Assembly: GCA_963930775.1 (NCBI GenBank)
Contig: OZ005690.1
Coordinates: 13,418,411 to 13,482,410 of the forward strand
Length of the DNA: 64,000 bases
Reading direction: 5' to 3'
Origin: Cliona cf. orientalis
Lineage: Eukaryota; Porifera; Demospongiae; Clionaida; Clionaidae
Shown here: in pieces, positions 1-11,381 of the stretch
How positions within the stretch are numbered: position 1 is the stretch's first letter
How the letters are laid out: every line of letters begins with the position of its first letter
Made by a program: the position numbers and the translations under genes
The notes under the pieces: generated by a model
What the model was told of the DNA's origin: nothing
Seen by the model: the letters and a program-made list of their open reading frames with translations, nothing else
Database searches by the model: none

Positions 1-342
1 CAGCTGCTGCTATGTAAGTTTGACACATTAAAGCCCTTTACAAGGATCATTGGTTGTCTAGTATGCTGTAAATGCATGTGCATAATGGACCTTGTATGTA
101 TGAATGTACTATGTAGCTATTAAAGTTTGAGTAGTGTTAAGTGTGTTTACATAACTATGAAATAACTCAGAAAAAAAGCAAAAGCGCAAAAAACAAAACA
201 GCTCACCAGTTGTAGTAACATCACGTTTCCTTACAGTAACATTATTACTTCAAGTCTGAAAACAGTATACCATCAATAGTATCAAGCCTTTTCCCCACAA
301 ACAACGTAGCTAGGTTACATCAAAGCTTATAATTAAAGAGTG

Positions 343-768
343 GTACCATATGGCGGGTAATTTTCGTGGGGTGCTAATTTTCGTTATTTTCGTGGTTGAC
401 TTGGCAATCATGAAATTTTCCCACCCACGAAAATTAATGCTTGGGGTGATATGGTACTATGGGAGTCCATGATGATGGGCGTGGCCACAAATATTGTGGC
501 AGCGCGGCCAACACTTACCAGTATAGCAAGCAACAGTAGCCACTGTCATCCAGCTGATAGATGGTCGACACTACTATCACATGTTATTTGTCCAGGTCTC
601 TGTAGGTATGGCTTAGTAACAAAGAAGATCATGAGCGTGTGTATGCAGCAGTGCCACGCCCCTAAAATGATTGCTATCACGAAATTTAAAACCACGAAAA
701 TTAATTTTGAGGGCCTTTTCGGACTTTCCACGAAATTAGACCCCACGAAAATTACCCACCATACGATA
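343..768. mobile_element. MITE-like inverted-repeat element (TTTTCGTGG type)
   Basis: The left end (about 343-372) and the reverse complement of the right end (about 740-768) match over a GGGTAATTTTCGTGGGG core, giving terminal inverted repeats of about 28 bp with a few mismatches. The interior carries several further ACGAAAAT/ATTTTCGT blocks in both orientations, plus a nested half-palindrome ending near 455. No transposase coding is present. The apparent 129-aa open frame at 451-840 runs through the repeat and is not credible as a gene. Exact ends and target duplication were not resolved. Confidence 0.55.
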
Positions 769-2590
769 TTTTCAAGGAAGGCGGCTGATGGGGTGGCTGT
801 TGCCCTTAATGTGCATGCAGTGATCATGATTATGTTTTAGTATACACCCAAAAAGGAAACATGTTTACAGGAAAGATGTGTTTCCTTTGGGAGCTTTCAT
901 CAGTATCGAAATTTAAAGTACACCATCATACATTTCAGATGATAAAAACAGTGGCACTATAAACGATATATACCGTGAAATCTCCAGCATGGTTGAATAG
1001 CACGGTCTTGTTTGTTGTAGCTGCATGCATACATGTGGCGCATGTTTGTCAATGTGTGATTTCCCAACCAGATATAAGAACAACATATGAACATGGGCAA
1101 GCATTGATCTGCTATATTTTGAACAATCTTGAAATCGTGAATTATGCTTAAGCGCCCATGGGCGCTTACCCAGGACACTACAGTAGAATGAAATGTCCAT
1201 AATATTCATGTCTGATCATGCATGTACATTAATTTTACCAATTAAGGTTTCCTACATGCATATGTGTGTCCAAAATTAATGAGATCAACAGTCTTGCACT
1301 TTCTAGTTCCTGCACTAATATATTACCTATACAACAGATACATGACACTGAATCAGAGTGAGAGGGCTTCAACTCATTGAGGAAGGTTACCATAGCAATA
1401 GCATTTTCAATTGTTAGCTGGGGAAGCCATATCCATACTCAGTTTTAATTACTTTAAGTGCCAGATAAGATCATAATGAATCTAAAATAAATGGCTTGCC
1501 TACAATGAACATGAGGAAGTTCTATAATATTAATATGCACTCAATATGTTGCATACATTATAATATTAATTGCTGTTAATTATAAGTACCAGGATCCCAA
1601 GAACGCAGGGAAATTTATATATGGTGCCAACTGCAGGTGTTTTTCACAAAGGGTTGAAGCATAATTCCTAGCTTTTCAAGATCGATAATTATTATGGTAC
1701 ATACACTGAAAATTTTGTACTCCTATCTATTATCAGTATGCAGGTAATAAAAACTGAGATACTACAAGCAATAAAATATTAGAACAGAAGTTTATAGGTC
1801 AATGTGTGGTTTTCAGTGCATATATAATGTTATTATGAGCTGGGAATTGAATTTTCATTCAAAGACTTTGTCAAAATTTAATTACTACCGCTATATATAA
1901 TGGTGCACATGAAACTTCGGTAACCAAGGTTAGAGATCCAAATGAAATTCTCCACACAATAGTGTATTTTTAATTTTGTAGCCTAGGTCTTTCAACAGCA
2001 TGGAACATTGAAAGTTGGGAATGGTCCTACAGATCTATAGACCAGGCTAGTATTATTTCTTGCAATACTGTGTCCATTGAGATGAATTTTCATTGTTTGT
2101 GACATATAATGTAATAGGCCTAGGCATTATTATCCATCGATATCTTTAATTTGTTTTCAGAGCTAAGCTAAAAAAGCATGAAAGTTTGTGTATACAGCAG
2201 ATGCTTGCAGATCGATGCTTGTTTATATATTGGGAAATAGCATCAACCTATACTTGTTTGTGCATAAACATACTTGTACCAAATGCAAGCTGTTACCAAA
2301 AACAACTTAGACACTGTTTAGGAGATTTCTATGTGATTAAGAAGATCGAAGGATTCTATGTAGAATCCCAAAGTGAGGGTTCTACTGAGCCCTGAGGTCT
2401 TCTAAATCACGTAGAAACCAACTAAACAGCTATATAGTATCTAACTCCCTGACTCCCTTATAGACCAAGGACTCACTTAAACTAAGTATATTATACTAAA
2501 GATTATTATCATACAGTCGTGAACTGCAGTACATACATGTTATTACTGTGGCACTCTGTATATAATATAGTAGTTAGACACTGAGGACAA

Positions 2591-2697
2591 GGGATCTACG
2601 GTATTTAGCATCCCGATGACTCCGAGCTGTGACACCCGAGCGTAGCGAGGGTGTTACTAAGGGGACAGAGGGATGCTAAATACTGTGGCCGGATCCC
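2591..2697. repeat. Palindrome with GC-rich centre (CCTCGGGC class)
   Basis: GGGATCTACGGTATTTAGCATCCC at the left is mirrored by a right arm that reads GGGATCCGGCCACAGTATTTAGCATCCC in reverse complement. A small inner hairpin, ACACCCGAG-cgt-agcGAGGGTGT, sits at the centre. The arrangement and flanking words (TTAGACA...GGGATCTAC) resemble the palindrome at 22983-23086. Confidence 0.7.
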
Positions 2698-3276
2698 ATT
2701 GGCCGAGGTGAGCTAAGTTATTTAGAGTTTTACAACTGTTGCTATAGTAGTAGAGCTATTTACCTTGGAGCTCTCATAATACCATGGATCCTATTGGCCA
2801 AAACTTATAAGTAAACCTACAAGTAACTAAGCTACTTAGTTACCTTCTATTGACCATGCAATCAGATTACAGGGAAGTGGCAGTAAATTCTAAGCATGAG
2901 TAAACATGTGGTGTACACATGTGTCTTACTGTACGTGGAACCATGAACACCAGCAAATCACTGTAAAAGCTTGCACTTTGGTGCCAAAGCCTTTTTCTTT
3001 TATACAACTGTATTATAGTAGAGGAATCTACATAGCATCTGGGTATGCCCTACAAATGTATCCGGTATTAAGGGAAGCGTGAGGCTAACCGCAAAAATGA
3101 ACCAGATACTCACTATAAATAACCACCAACTGAAGTTGATTTGTTCCACTAACAGGCTTCTAGAAACTACATAATTCAGTGGTGCAAATTACATGCAACT
3201 CACATCAGACCTTGGAGCCATCAAGTCCATCACTTAGCTTGTGTGAATTATAGATAGATGTTGGAAATTCACCATT

Positions 3277-5264
3277 ATGAGATCTTTAAGTTTAGCACTC
3301 CAAGTATCGCTCATTTGTGTCTTACTCATGCACCATATTGAAGGTAAGCTATTTATTGTATGAAGCTGTCATTTATCGTATTTTACATCTCTTAACAAGC
3401 TAGCTAGGATAAATATACATGTATAGGCTTTCTTGCAGTGATATATGAGAATTTTTCATGATAGCTACATCTATAACCCTATCACCACTGGGAATGGTGT
3501 CTGTCTGTCCTGGAGAGCAAGGTCTGTTGATTTGTGAAAGAATGTCTGGCTTCTTCTTGTACTGGAATGTTTCCATTCCTCATCTGGCTATGAGTCGTGA
3601 AACTATTATCTCAAGTGTAGGAGCTGTCAATACAACATATTTACAATTTGATGGAATACTTTCTATAGCATTTAATATCACACGTACATCCATTAGCCCA
3701 CTGACTAGCCAGATGATGATTAACAATGTGACTACTGAGATAAATGGATCAACCATCTACTGTTCAAATAGTAGTAATGAAAATGGAGCGCCAATGGCAA
3801 CAATTAATGTCATCAATGAAGGTATTGAATGATGCATGTGTTTTTGTTTGAAATTATAATTAAATCTGTTTATGATTCTTTGTGAAGTACAGAATCTAAT
3901 AATCCTCTTAATGTTACCATGGTGAATCATTTCTTGAGAAATTATGTCATTATCACACTTCAATGGCCTCGAAAGGCTGGAGCAGTTTATCACGTCAACA
4001 TATTACCAGAAACACCTCGTACTGAGCTTATCAATACAACAAGACATGACCATGTTTTGATAAATCTAACTATTTCTTATAACATTCAATACAATGTATC
4101 CATTGCATCAAGGCTCTGTGTCACTACAACCAAGGTGTTACAATTCAATTATGGTAATTAATTATATTATCCCTTATGATTCATAGAACTATAGCATTCT
4201 TTACATACTCCAGTTACCTGTGATCTACCATCACAACTGTCAGGGCGACCTATTATTCTGGACACTGGATCTCAGGAGATCCCTCACAGAGAGGGACAGT
4301 TCATCACATACACATGCCCTACTGGATTAGTTCTGACTGGACCGAATGTATCAGCGTGTACTGGGAATGGAAGATGGGAACCAGACCCTGGACAGGTGGA
4401 CTGCATAGGTGACTATGCCAATAAATAAAATCCATGGAAATGGACATATCATAATATAATAATATAATGCAGCTGACTGTGGAGTACCACAAGTGGACAG
4501 AAATGTCACACTAAACTACACTTCTACTCTGGAGGGTTCTATTTTAACACTGAGTCAGATCTGTGAAAATGACATTTCCTCTAACAGACAGATTTTCAGA
4601 CTGAGTGTGACATGTCACAGCAGTGGAAATTGGATTCCTGATCCAACTCAATTTACTTGTTCAGAGTTTACAATTGTACCACCAGGCACAGAAATATTGA
4701 TCTATTCAACTCAACATTCTTCAGGTAGCAAAACATACACTATCTACTACTGTACATGTGCATGTTTTTTTTAAATAGCTAGACACTGTTTCTACATGAT
4801 TTAAAAGATAAATTAATGATCTCATGCACTCATCCTTACATTATTCTGCCAAAAGAAACACTCAGTATCATATTATGCGCTATAATTTCATTTGTCACTG
4901 TGCACTGCACGCAGAAATCTTTGTAGTTTATGGTACAATTGTACTTCATATATAAAGATAATATTACAACGCAAATTTTCTCAAAATTTTTAATGCAGAA
5001 ACCTCATTAATGATACCAGGAACTGGAACTGCTAATTTGACAGTAGCTGTGTTCTCATCGACTATAGTTGTTGTGTGTGCTGTAAGCTCAATAGTGTTCC
5101 TTTCCGTTGGATATGCCTGTGGCTATAAGAAGAATTCATGCCACAATGAAGGATCTCAAACTCCAGGACCACTATACGAAGAATTACAGCAGAGATCTAC
5201 ACCAGAACATCAGGACCTGGTTGAACTGAAAGAGAATGTGGCCTATGGACCGATTATAAGATAA
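3277..5264 (+). CDS. Gene A: Ig-FN3-CCP-CCP single-pass receptor with tyrosine tail
   Basis: Six exons are inferred: 3277-3343, 3465-3821, 3893-4153, 4214-4408, 4473-4724 and 4999-5264. All internal junctions are phase 1 with GT-AG borders, giving 465 aa. Exon 1 is a signal peptide (about residues 1-23). Exon 2 is Ig-like (VSVCPGEQGLLICERM...LYWNV...IYCSNSS), with many N-glycosylation sequons. Exon 3 is FN3-like. Exons 4 and 5 are CCP/sushi domains (CDLP...YTCPTGL...SACTGNGRWEPDPGQVDC and CGVP...ICEND...VTCHSSGNWIPDP...FTC). Exon 6 gives a TM helix (about 391-415) and a tail of about 47 residues with PLYEEL and a C-terminal NVAYGPI, the latter matching the VxYxxI ITIM consensus. Domains and splice sites are read directly; cell-surface recognition and signalling are inferred. 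Gene B shares its ectodomain. Confidence 0.85.
3465..4770 (+). repeat. Left arm of large inverted duplication (A/B ectodomains)
   Basis: This block reappears in inverse orientation at about 8070-9370. Exon sequence and introns are both conserved: the intron at 3822-3892 is identical in both arms, and the central part (about 3540-4160) appears almost free of differences. Divergence rises towards the CCP2 exon and the outer ends. The two arms are separated by about 3.3 kb holding the unrelated 3' halves of the two genes. Confidence 0.9.
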
Positions 5265-6147
5265 GTGACTTACGTAATTATAATAATTATATGGAGACAG
5301 AATCGATATCATACATTATAATAATACTATAATACCATAAAAATTATATGAGCTAGTGTACATAAGAGTTTAAAAAGAATCGAGCAAGCCATAATTATGT
5401 TATTTGCTAATAATATTAATGTTGGAGGAGGTGACAGGCCTAGGGTGGAATTACTGTGATATGTATTAATAGTGCCATGCCTATAATAATATTATTAATA
5501 TTATTATTTTATATATACCTATAGTACCTGGACCTATACAGTTACTGTAGTATACTAGAATTAAGGCGAGAGTGTGTATATATAATTAATATAATAATTA
5601 TAACTACGTATTATATCACAATATTATTATTGCTCTTGCCGTGACTCTAGATAGCTAGGGTCTATTCAATAGCTATTATAATAATATTATTATAGAAGCT
5701 CTCACAAAAGGTTATACTATGTTTATAAAGTGGCACACACCACCACACTGTACCTATATCGATCAGTATAATATGCAGCAATAGGATGGCTTCCTACATT
5801 ATTATGCATGCACCACAACATGATATTAATACATGCACGTGCATAAATTTAAAGTTGCTGTATCCCACTACATTTCGATGGAATAGATGTGATGACAATT
5901 ATATCGCGATTTGGGAATATTTTGATGAAAGATAAATCATCTCTGAGTACATAATAATTATTATAATAATATACTATAACAATATTATTATGTATTATCA
6001 CACAAAATCATAATAATTATGTATACAAAATGGACACGTATTATGGCATTACATGCATCACACTATCCTTTGGTTTTCAGTACATTTATAACACACATCA
6101 CTGAGCATCATTGTGTATTAATTCATTCCACAGTTCCAAAGGATATA

Positions 6148-9100
6148 TCATTTTGCTGTGTATTTTGGTGGTCTAGGAGGAGCTAACATCTTTTTAGGCA
6201 CATCAGATCTGCATTATTAATATATATATACATTAATAAAGAGTAAAACACTAAGAATCTACTAGTAATTGGACTCTATTGAATTAATACCACGTACACA
6301 CGCAAGTAATTATAAAGTTATAGCTGGGTACGTACGTAGGTTATACTATAACCTACCCAGCTATAACTTTACTTGTGCTAGGTGCATAGGTCAATAATAA
6401 TGTTTTTGATCAGCATCTTGCATTGATCTATTTTGTGTGAACCTCAAATTTCACCAGAGAATTTTTTTGCAGCCACTCTCTGAGCCCCGAAACCTTGAAA
6501 GTTTAGGCAATTGCAATGTGATAGTTGTTTAATCAACTTACCCAGCTAGTGGCTTTGGAGGAAGAGGTGGTGCAGACTCATCCTCATTCTGACCACTGAT
6601 GTTGAAAGTAGTTGTCCTTGTAGTTTCCTCCCCTTGTTGAGGTAACTCCAGAGCAGTTGCGGTGAGCACTTGTTGGGTATCATCATTATCATCAACTTGT
6701 ATAGGGAGTTTTCCTGAGATATAGATTACCAACTAGGGCAATAAAATTGAATTGCTGCTTACTAAACTGCATAGTCTGTTATGATACCCTCACTGGTTGA
6801 ATAATAATGATATTCATGATTATGCATTACCCTTGATTTGATATTAACTCTCACTCTTATACTCTTAGTATTATATGTGTAGCTATGCTAGACTCAACCA
6901 TGCAGACCAAGCGAGAGAGATCTCAGAGTACTAAGTGTACCCACATGCATTGATATACATGTAATAATATTATTCATATCTATCAGAAGTGATATACCTG
7001 TTTCATAAACCATTTCAATCTCATTAGCCAGTTGCTGAATACCAGTCCTTCTCAGTGCATTAGTGACATCTCTCCAAGTTGGGCGTCCTGGGAAGTTCCT
7101 AAGCCACTGATCCAGTACCTCCACAATGCTCTCCTCAGGTGGATAGTTGGAACACTTGTCCAGAACATCTTTACTGACTTCAAGAGCCTGACCTAACTGA
7201 TACCAGTGTGGTGTTACAGCTCCTCGTACTTGGATCAGTAGAGTGTCAAGGTTGAGGGAGTCATCTTCATCAAATTTGATGGTTACATACGTATTATAAT
7301 GAACATGCAATAAAAATATCTATTTTACCAGCAACGGAATTGTGCCGCTTAGTGTCAATAGTTGCAGGTTTCTGTAAACTGTGATTCAGTACTGCATACT
7401 CCACTCTATCATCCATATCATCTGGCCTTAGAGTGACAGCGTGTTTGCCTCTCTTTTTTACAGAGGATGGTCCAATATCTGCATAAATCAGAGTAGCCTG
7501 CTGGACTACTGGGTCCACTGGCTGAACATGTTTTGATGAATTCTGCATAAGAACCATAATTTTATAATAGCTTTAGAGTAAGCAGTTCTATGTCACTGAT
7601 TGATGCTATAATAATTCTACCTCAACGTAGGAATGATAAGTATTTTCTACTTTGATGTCACTGCAAAATGAATTGAGCACAAAGGTTTAAGAATTCTAAT
7701 TCTATGTCTGCTTCTCTACATCATGGGATCCTAAAAAATTAATATCTGAGCAGCGACGTGCTGGTCTTATCATATGTCTCTAAGTCAACTTACGAGGACC
7801 TGTTAACCCTTTTTGGATGTAGAAAACCTATATAATCAAATTTTGAATGGCTTTGTAGTTCACGTATTACTTGTATTATAGTACCTTTTTTAATCAAGCA
7901 TAAAATAGCTGAAATAGCAAAGATAATGGCCATAGCACAAATTATTAGTACCCCCAGCACACCACCAAGAATTCCAGCGGTATTGCTCAACTCATTGTGT
8001 ATGACTATAGCGAAATGAAGCATAAGTGCCAAAAATTAATATTATGGTCTGTTTTAAAATCATAATAATATACATGGCATGCAATAGTAGGTAGTATGAT
8101 AAATATTTGCTACCTGAAGAATTTGGAGTTGAATGGGTCAATATTTCTGTACCTGGTGGTACAGTTGTAGATGGTGAACAGGTAAATTGAGCTGGATCAG
8201 GAATCCAATTTCCACTGCTGTGACATGTCACATTCAGTCTGAGAATCCGTCTTTCAGTGGAATTCGAAATGTCATTTTCACAGGTCTGACTCAGTGTTAA
8301 AATAGATCCCTCCAGAGTAGAAGTATTATAGCTTAATGTGACATTTCTGTCCACTTGTGGTACTCCACAATCGGCTGCATTATATAATTATATGATATTA
8401 TATCCATTTCCATGGATTTTATTCATGGGCATATAGTCACCTATGCAGTCCACCTGTCCAGGGTCTGGTTCCCATTCTCCATTCCCAGTACACACTGATG
8501 CATTTGGGCCAGTCAGTACTAATCCAGTAGGGCATGTGTATGTGATGAACTGTCCCTCTCTGTGAGGGATCTCCTGAGATCCAGTGTCCAGAATAATAGG
8601 TCGCCCTGACAGTTGTGATGGTAGATCACAGGTAACTGGAGTATGTGCATAATGCTATAGTTCTATGAATCATAATGGACAATATAATTAATTACCATAA
8701 TTGAATTGTAACACCTTGGTTGTAGTGACACAGAGCCTTGATGCAATGGATACATTGTATTGAATGTTATAAGAAATAGTTAGATTTATCAAAACATGGT
8801 CATGTCTTGTTGTATTGATAAGCTCAGTACGAGGTGTTTCTGGTAATATGTTGACGTGATAAACTGCTCCAGCCTTTCGAGGCCATTGAAGTGTGATAAT
8901 GACATAATTTCTCAAGAAATGATTCACCATGGTAACATTAAGAGGATTATTAGATTCTGTACTTCACAAAGAATCATAAACAGATTTAATTATAATTTCA
9001 AACAAAAACACATGCATCATTCAATACCTTCATTGATGACATTAATTGTTGCCATTGGCGCTCCATTTTCATTACTACTATTTGAACAGTAGATGGTTGA

Positions 9101-9460
9101 TCCATTTATCTCAGTAGTCACATTGTTAATCATCATCTGGCTAGTCAGTGGGCTAATGGATGTACGTGTGATATTAAATGCTGTAGAAAGTATTCCATCA
9201 AATTGTAAATATGTTGTATTGACAGCTCCTACACTTGAGATAATAGTTTCACGACTCATAGCCAGATGAGGAATGGAAACATTCCAGTACAAGAAGAAGC
9301 CAGACATTCTTTCACAAGTCAATAGACCTTGTCCTCCAGGACAGACAGTCACCATTCCCAGTGGAGATAGTGCTGTAGATGTACCTTCACAGTCGCTGGA
9401 GAGTAACATTATCATCATTGCTTGGAGTGTTAATATGTGATTCAGCAATAATTGGTACAT
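6148..9460 (-). CDS. Gene B: Ig-FN3-CCP-CCP receptor with ITIMs and a Death domain
   Basis: Minus-strand exons: 9460-9028, 8956-8696, 8635-8441, 8374-8114, 8004-7794, 7660-7621, 7542-7329, 7264-6998, 6713-6542, and possibly 6172-6148. Phases agree throughout, giving 692 aa. If the last intron is not spliced, a TAA at 6540-6538 ends the protein at 685 aa. Signal peptide and Ig share exon 1; FN3 and two CCPs follow. The TM (about 393-419) is in exon 5, and exon 6 is a 40-nt microexon. Exon 7 carries LIYADI (Tyr487) and VEYAVL (Tyr516), both fitting the ITIM consensus [SIVL]xYxx[ILV]. Exon 8 (about 539-627) matches a Death domain in length and pattern (HWYQLGQAL...WLRNFP...TWRDVTNALRR). The end has PPLPPKP, a class II SH3-ligand pattern. 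Function is inferred: a surface receptor linking phosphotyrosine and death-fold signalling. Confidence 0.82.
6998..7264 (-). other. Death-domain exon of gene B
   Basis: This phase 1-1 exon encodes about 89 residues. The order LDTLL..VRGAVTPHWYQLGQAL, then an acidic helix ending in EEVLDQWLRNFP-like sequence (actual text EVLDQWLRNFPGRPTW), then RDVTNALRRTGIQQLANEIE, is the classical Death-domain layout: the conserved Trp after helix 1-2, the 'W L' of helix 4-5 and the 'L...L...G...LA..I' of helix 6. Because both flanks are phase 1, the exon can be included or skipped without shifting frame. Alternative death-fold classes (CARD, DED) fit less well because of the W-x-x-L-G and TW motifs. Confidence 0.8.
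8070..9370 (-). repeat. Right arm of large inverted duplication (A/B ectodomains)
   Basis: This is the mirror copy of 3465-4770. It covers the Ig, FN3 and both CCP exons of gene B with their introns, plus about 40 bp past the CCP2 donor. Similarity stops at the leader, which has a different signal peptide and no leader intron, and before the TM exon. Only the ectodomain was therefore duplicated or homogenised. Confidence 0.9.
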
Positions 9461-10250
9461 TCTAACACCTGCTTCTTTTTATTAAAAAATATTCACCCTT
9501 GTATGTCAGAATAATGATCGACTTCTGACTCTGAGCCGATCGACAGACGTATTATAATACGCAGTCTATTGACACCGACAGGCGGCGTCAGCAATAGCCA
9601 CAAACGGACTATTGACACCGATTGGTCCGTCGACCCTGTACCGTACACATAACTGGGTCTATTATTGACTGTCAACAGCTCAGATCAGGGAGCTTCAACA
9701 TATTCCTGTCAGTCTGTGGTGTCACCAGTTTAATATTCTAGCAAGGCTCAACTTATGTAAGGAATACTGTACTACTATTCAAGTATAAGTGTTTGAGCAT
9801 GAACCTACACTGTGTTACGGTGTGTGTGTGTGTGTACTGCATCATGACATGTGTGCATGTGTATCATGGGATGTGTATGCTGTAGGTTTATAATTATTTT
9901 ATACGCGTGCATGCTACACTCGAGATGAAAAATCATATCATGATGCATACATAAAATGTGCAGTGGTTCATTCTAATTCTCTAGATTTCACAATGAGTTA
10001 TCATTGTAGACTCCAGTATATTCGGTGGAGTTGACCTTAATAGAAGAGATATTGACAAAAATCAAAATTCCAATAGCTATGACCTTTGCACCTGAGCACA
10101 AAAATTTGCTTAGTAGAATAGCTATGACCTAAGCACATGGCCCAAGTAGCTATGGCAAGTTGTAGTGATTCTAGTGAAGCACCTGTTGATCAACTTTACT
10201 CTTCACTGGAAGACTATATTGAGGCATCCATTATGTTAATTACAGTACAA

Positions 10251-10549
10251 CAAGGGGGTGACACTATATAGGCATCTCTACTTACACCCGCGACCGGGGT
10301 CAAGATCTTGACCCATCAAATTTTTGAGCTTGACCCCTTGACCGCTCCAAAAATCTAGCCTTGACCCTTGACTATCCAGCATTAACCACGCCCACCGAGC
10401 CCCTGGAGCGGCTTTGACCGTTTCTAAGCTACCCTCGATTCCTTGCTTGACCGTTTGACCACCTTCAGAATTTCGCCTTGACTGCTTGACCTCATCTTGA
10501 CCCCGGTCGCGGGTGGGAGTATAGTCGCCTATGCAGTGTCCCCCCCTTG
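10251..10549. mobile_element. MITE, CAAGGGGG ends, 6-bp TSD GTACAA
   Basis: The left end CAAGGGGGTGACACTATATAGGC and the right end reverse complement CAAGGGGGGGACACTGCATAGGC form TIRs flanked by GTACAA on both sides (10245-10250 and 10550-10555). A second, inner inverted repeat (CACCCGCGACCGGGGTCAAGAT at 10286 and its mirror ending near 10509) encloses a string of CTTGACC-like heptamers. No coding capacity. Superfamily not assigned. Confidence 0.75.
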
Positions 10550-10714
10550 GTACAATAACAGGTCGTAATTAATTTTAGTCGTTTTTCGAGATGTAGCTAT
10601 ACATTTTTCATTGAGACTTGTGGGTGTGAGTCTTGAGACTAATAGGTGAAAAACATGAGACTTGTAGACTTGACTAATAGGTAAATTTTGGAGCATAATT
10701 GGGCAAGGCCTATT

Positions 10715-10760
10715 GGTGACCGACGTACCATAATTATAATATTATGATACGTCGGTCACC
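10715..10760. repeat. Near-perfect 46-bp hairpin
   Basis: GGTGACCGACGTAcCATAATTATAATATTATGaTACGTCGGTCACC folds back almost completely on an AT-rich loop. It could be a minimal foldback element or a cruciform-forming site. No function is indicated by the context. Confidence 0.7.
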
Positions 10761-11078
10761 CTTTAATAGCCAGCTCTGGACATAAACGCGAAATAGTCTA
10801 TTGCGCATTCTCATGCCTGACACTACGAGCCGTATATATTCCGTTCTAATTTAGCGAATTGCAAATTTACCCTCGGTTTTTTTTGTACATCGCGCACGCA
10901 CTGGACTAGCCTCGTACCCAGGCCCTCACTGGACGAGATCGAGAAGTACAGTAAGGCTCCAAAATAGGGGGTTGGTGTAAAACCTGGACTCTGGACTGGG
11001 GGTGGGGTCTGGGCACGAGGATCGACTGAATGAAGGGCAGTAACTCTATCACTTCTGTTGGAGCATAGGGTTGGAGAG

Positions 11079-11381
11079 TAGCCTCGTACTCAGGCCCGGT
11101 AGGAGGAGAAAAGAGGGCCTGGTACCTATTGCACGCGCATGCGCCAACTACCCCAAGAAAACCTGGTGTGCCGCGAACTACTGTACGCTTTTTCGCCCTC
11201 CTCCAGGGGCCTAGGGTACGAGGCTACACCAATATGACATCGCTTCGTACCCTAGGCGCGAGAGGAGAGCGAAAAAGCGTACAGTCGTTCGCGGCACCCC
11301 AGGTTTTCTTGGGGTAGTTGGCGCATGCGCGTGCAATAGGTACCTCCTCCCTCTCGATCAAAGGGCCTGGGTACGAGGCTA
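11079..11381. mobile_element. Mutator-like non-autonomous element, 9-bp TSD GTTGGAGAG
   Basis: The ends read TAGCCTCGTAC...GTACGAGGCTA and are flanked by perfect 9-bp duplications GTTGGAGAG (11070-11078 and 11382-11390). The interior is almost a complete palindrome: the arm from about 11128 (TTGCACGCGCATGCGCCAACTACCCC) mirrors the arm ending near 11335. A 9-bp TSD with long TIRs is typical of Mutator/MULE elements, but no transposase is present. It is inserted in the left arm of the foldback element around it. The open frame at 11129-11317 follows the palindrome and is not a gene. Confidence 0.8.

Larger units (their letters stand above)
1..3276. other. Intergenic region upstream of receptor gene A
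   Basis: No coding region could be supported here. The open frames are short and lack splice context or recognisable motifs. The stretch holds a MITE-like inverted repeat at 343-768 and a palindrome at 2591-2697, listed separately. The rest is AT-rich single-copy-looking sequence. The promoter of gene A should lie in the last few hundred bases, but no clear TATA or initiator could be assigned. Confidence 0.6.

Noticed and set aside
451..840. 129-aa open frame
   Set aside because: Runs through the right part of an inverted-repeat element; composition follows the repeat words and there are no splice partners or domains.
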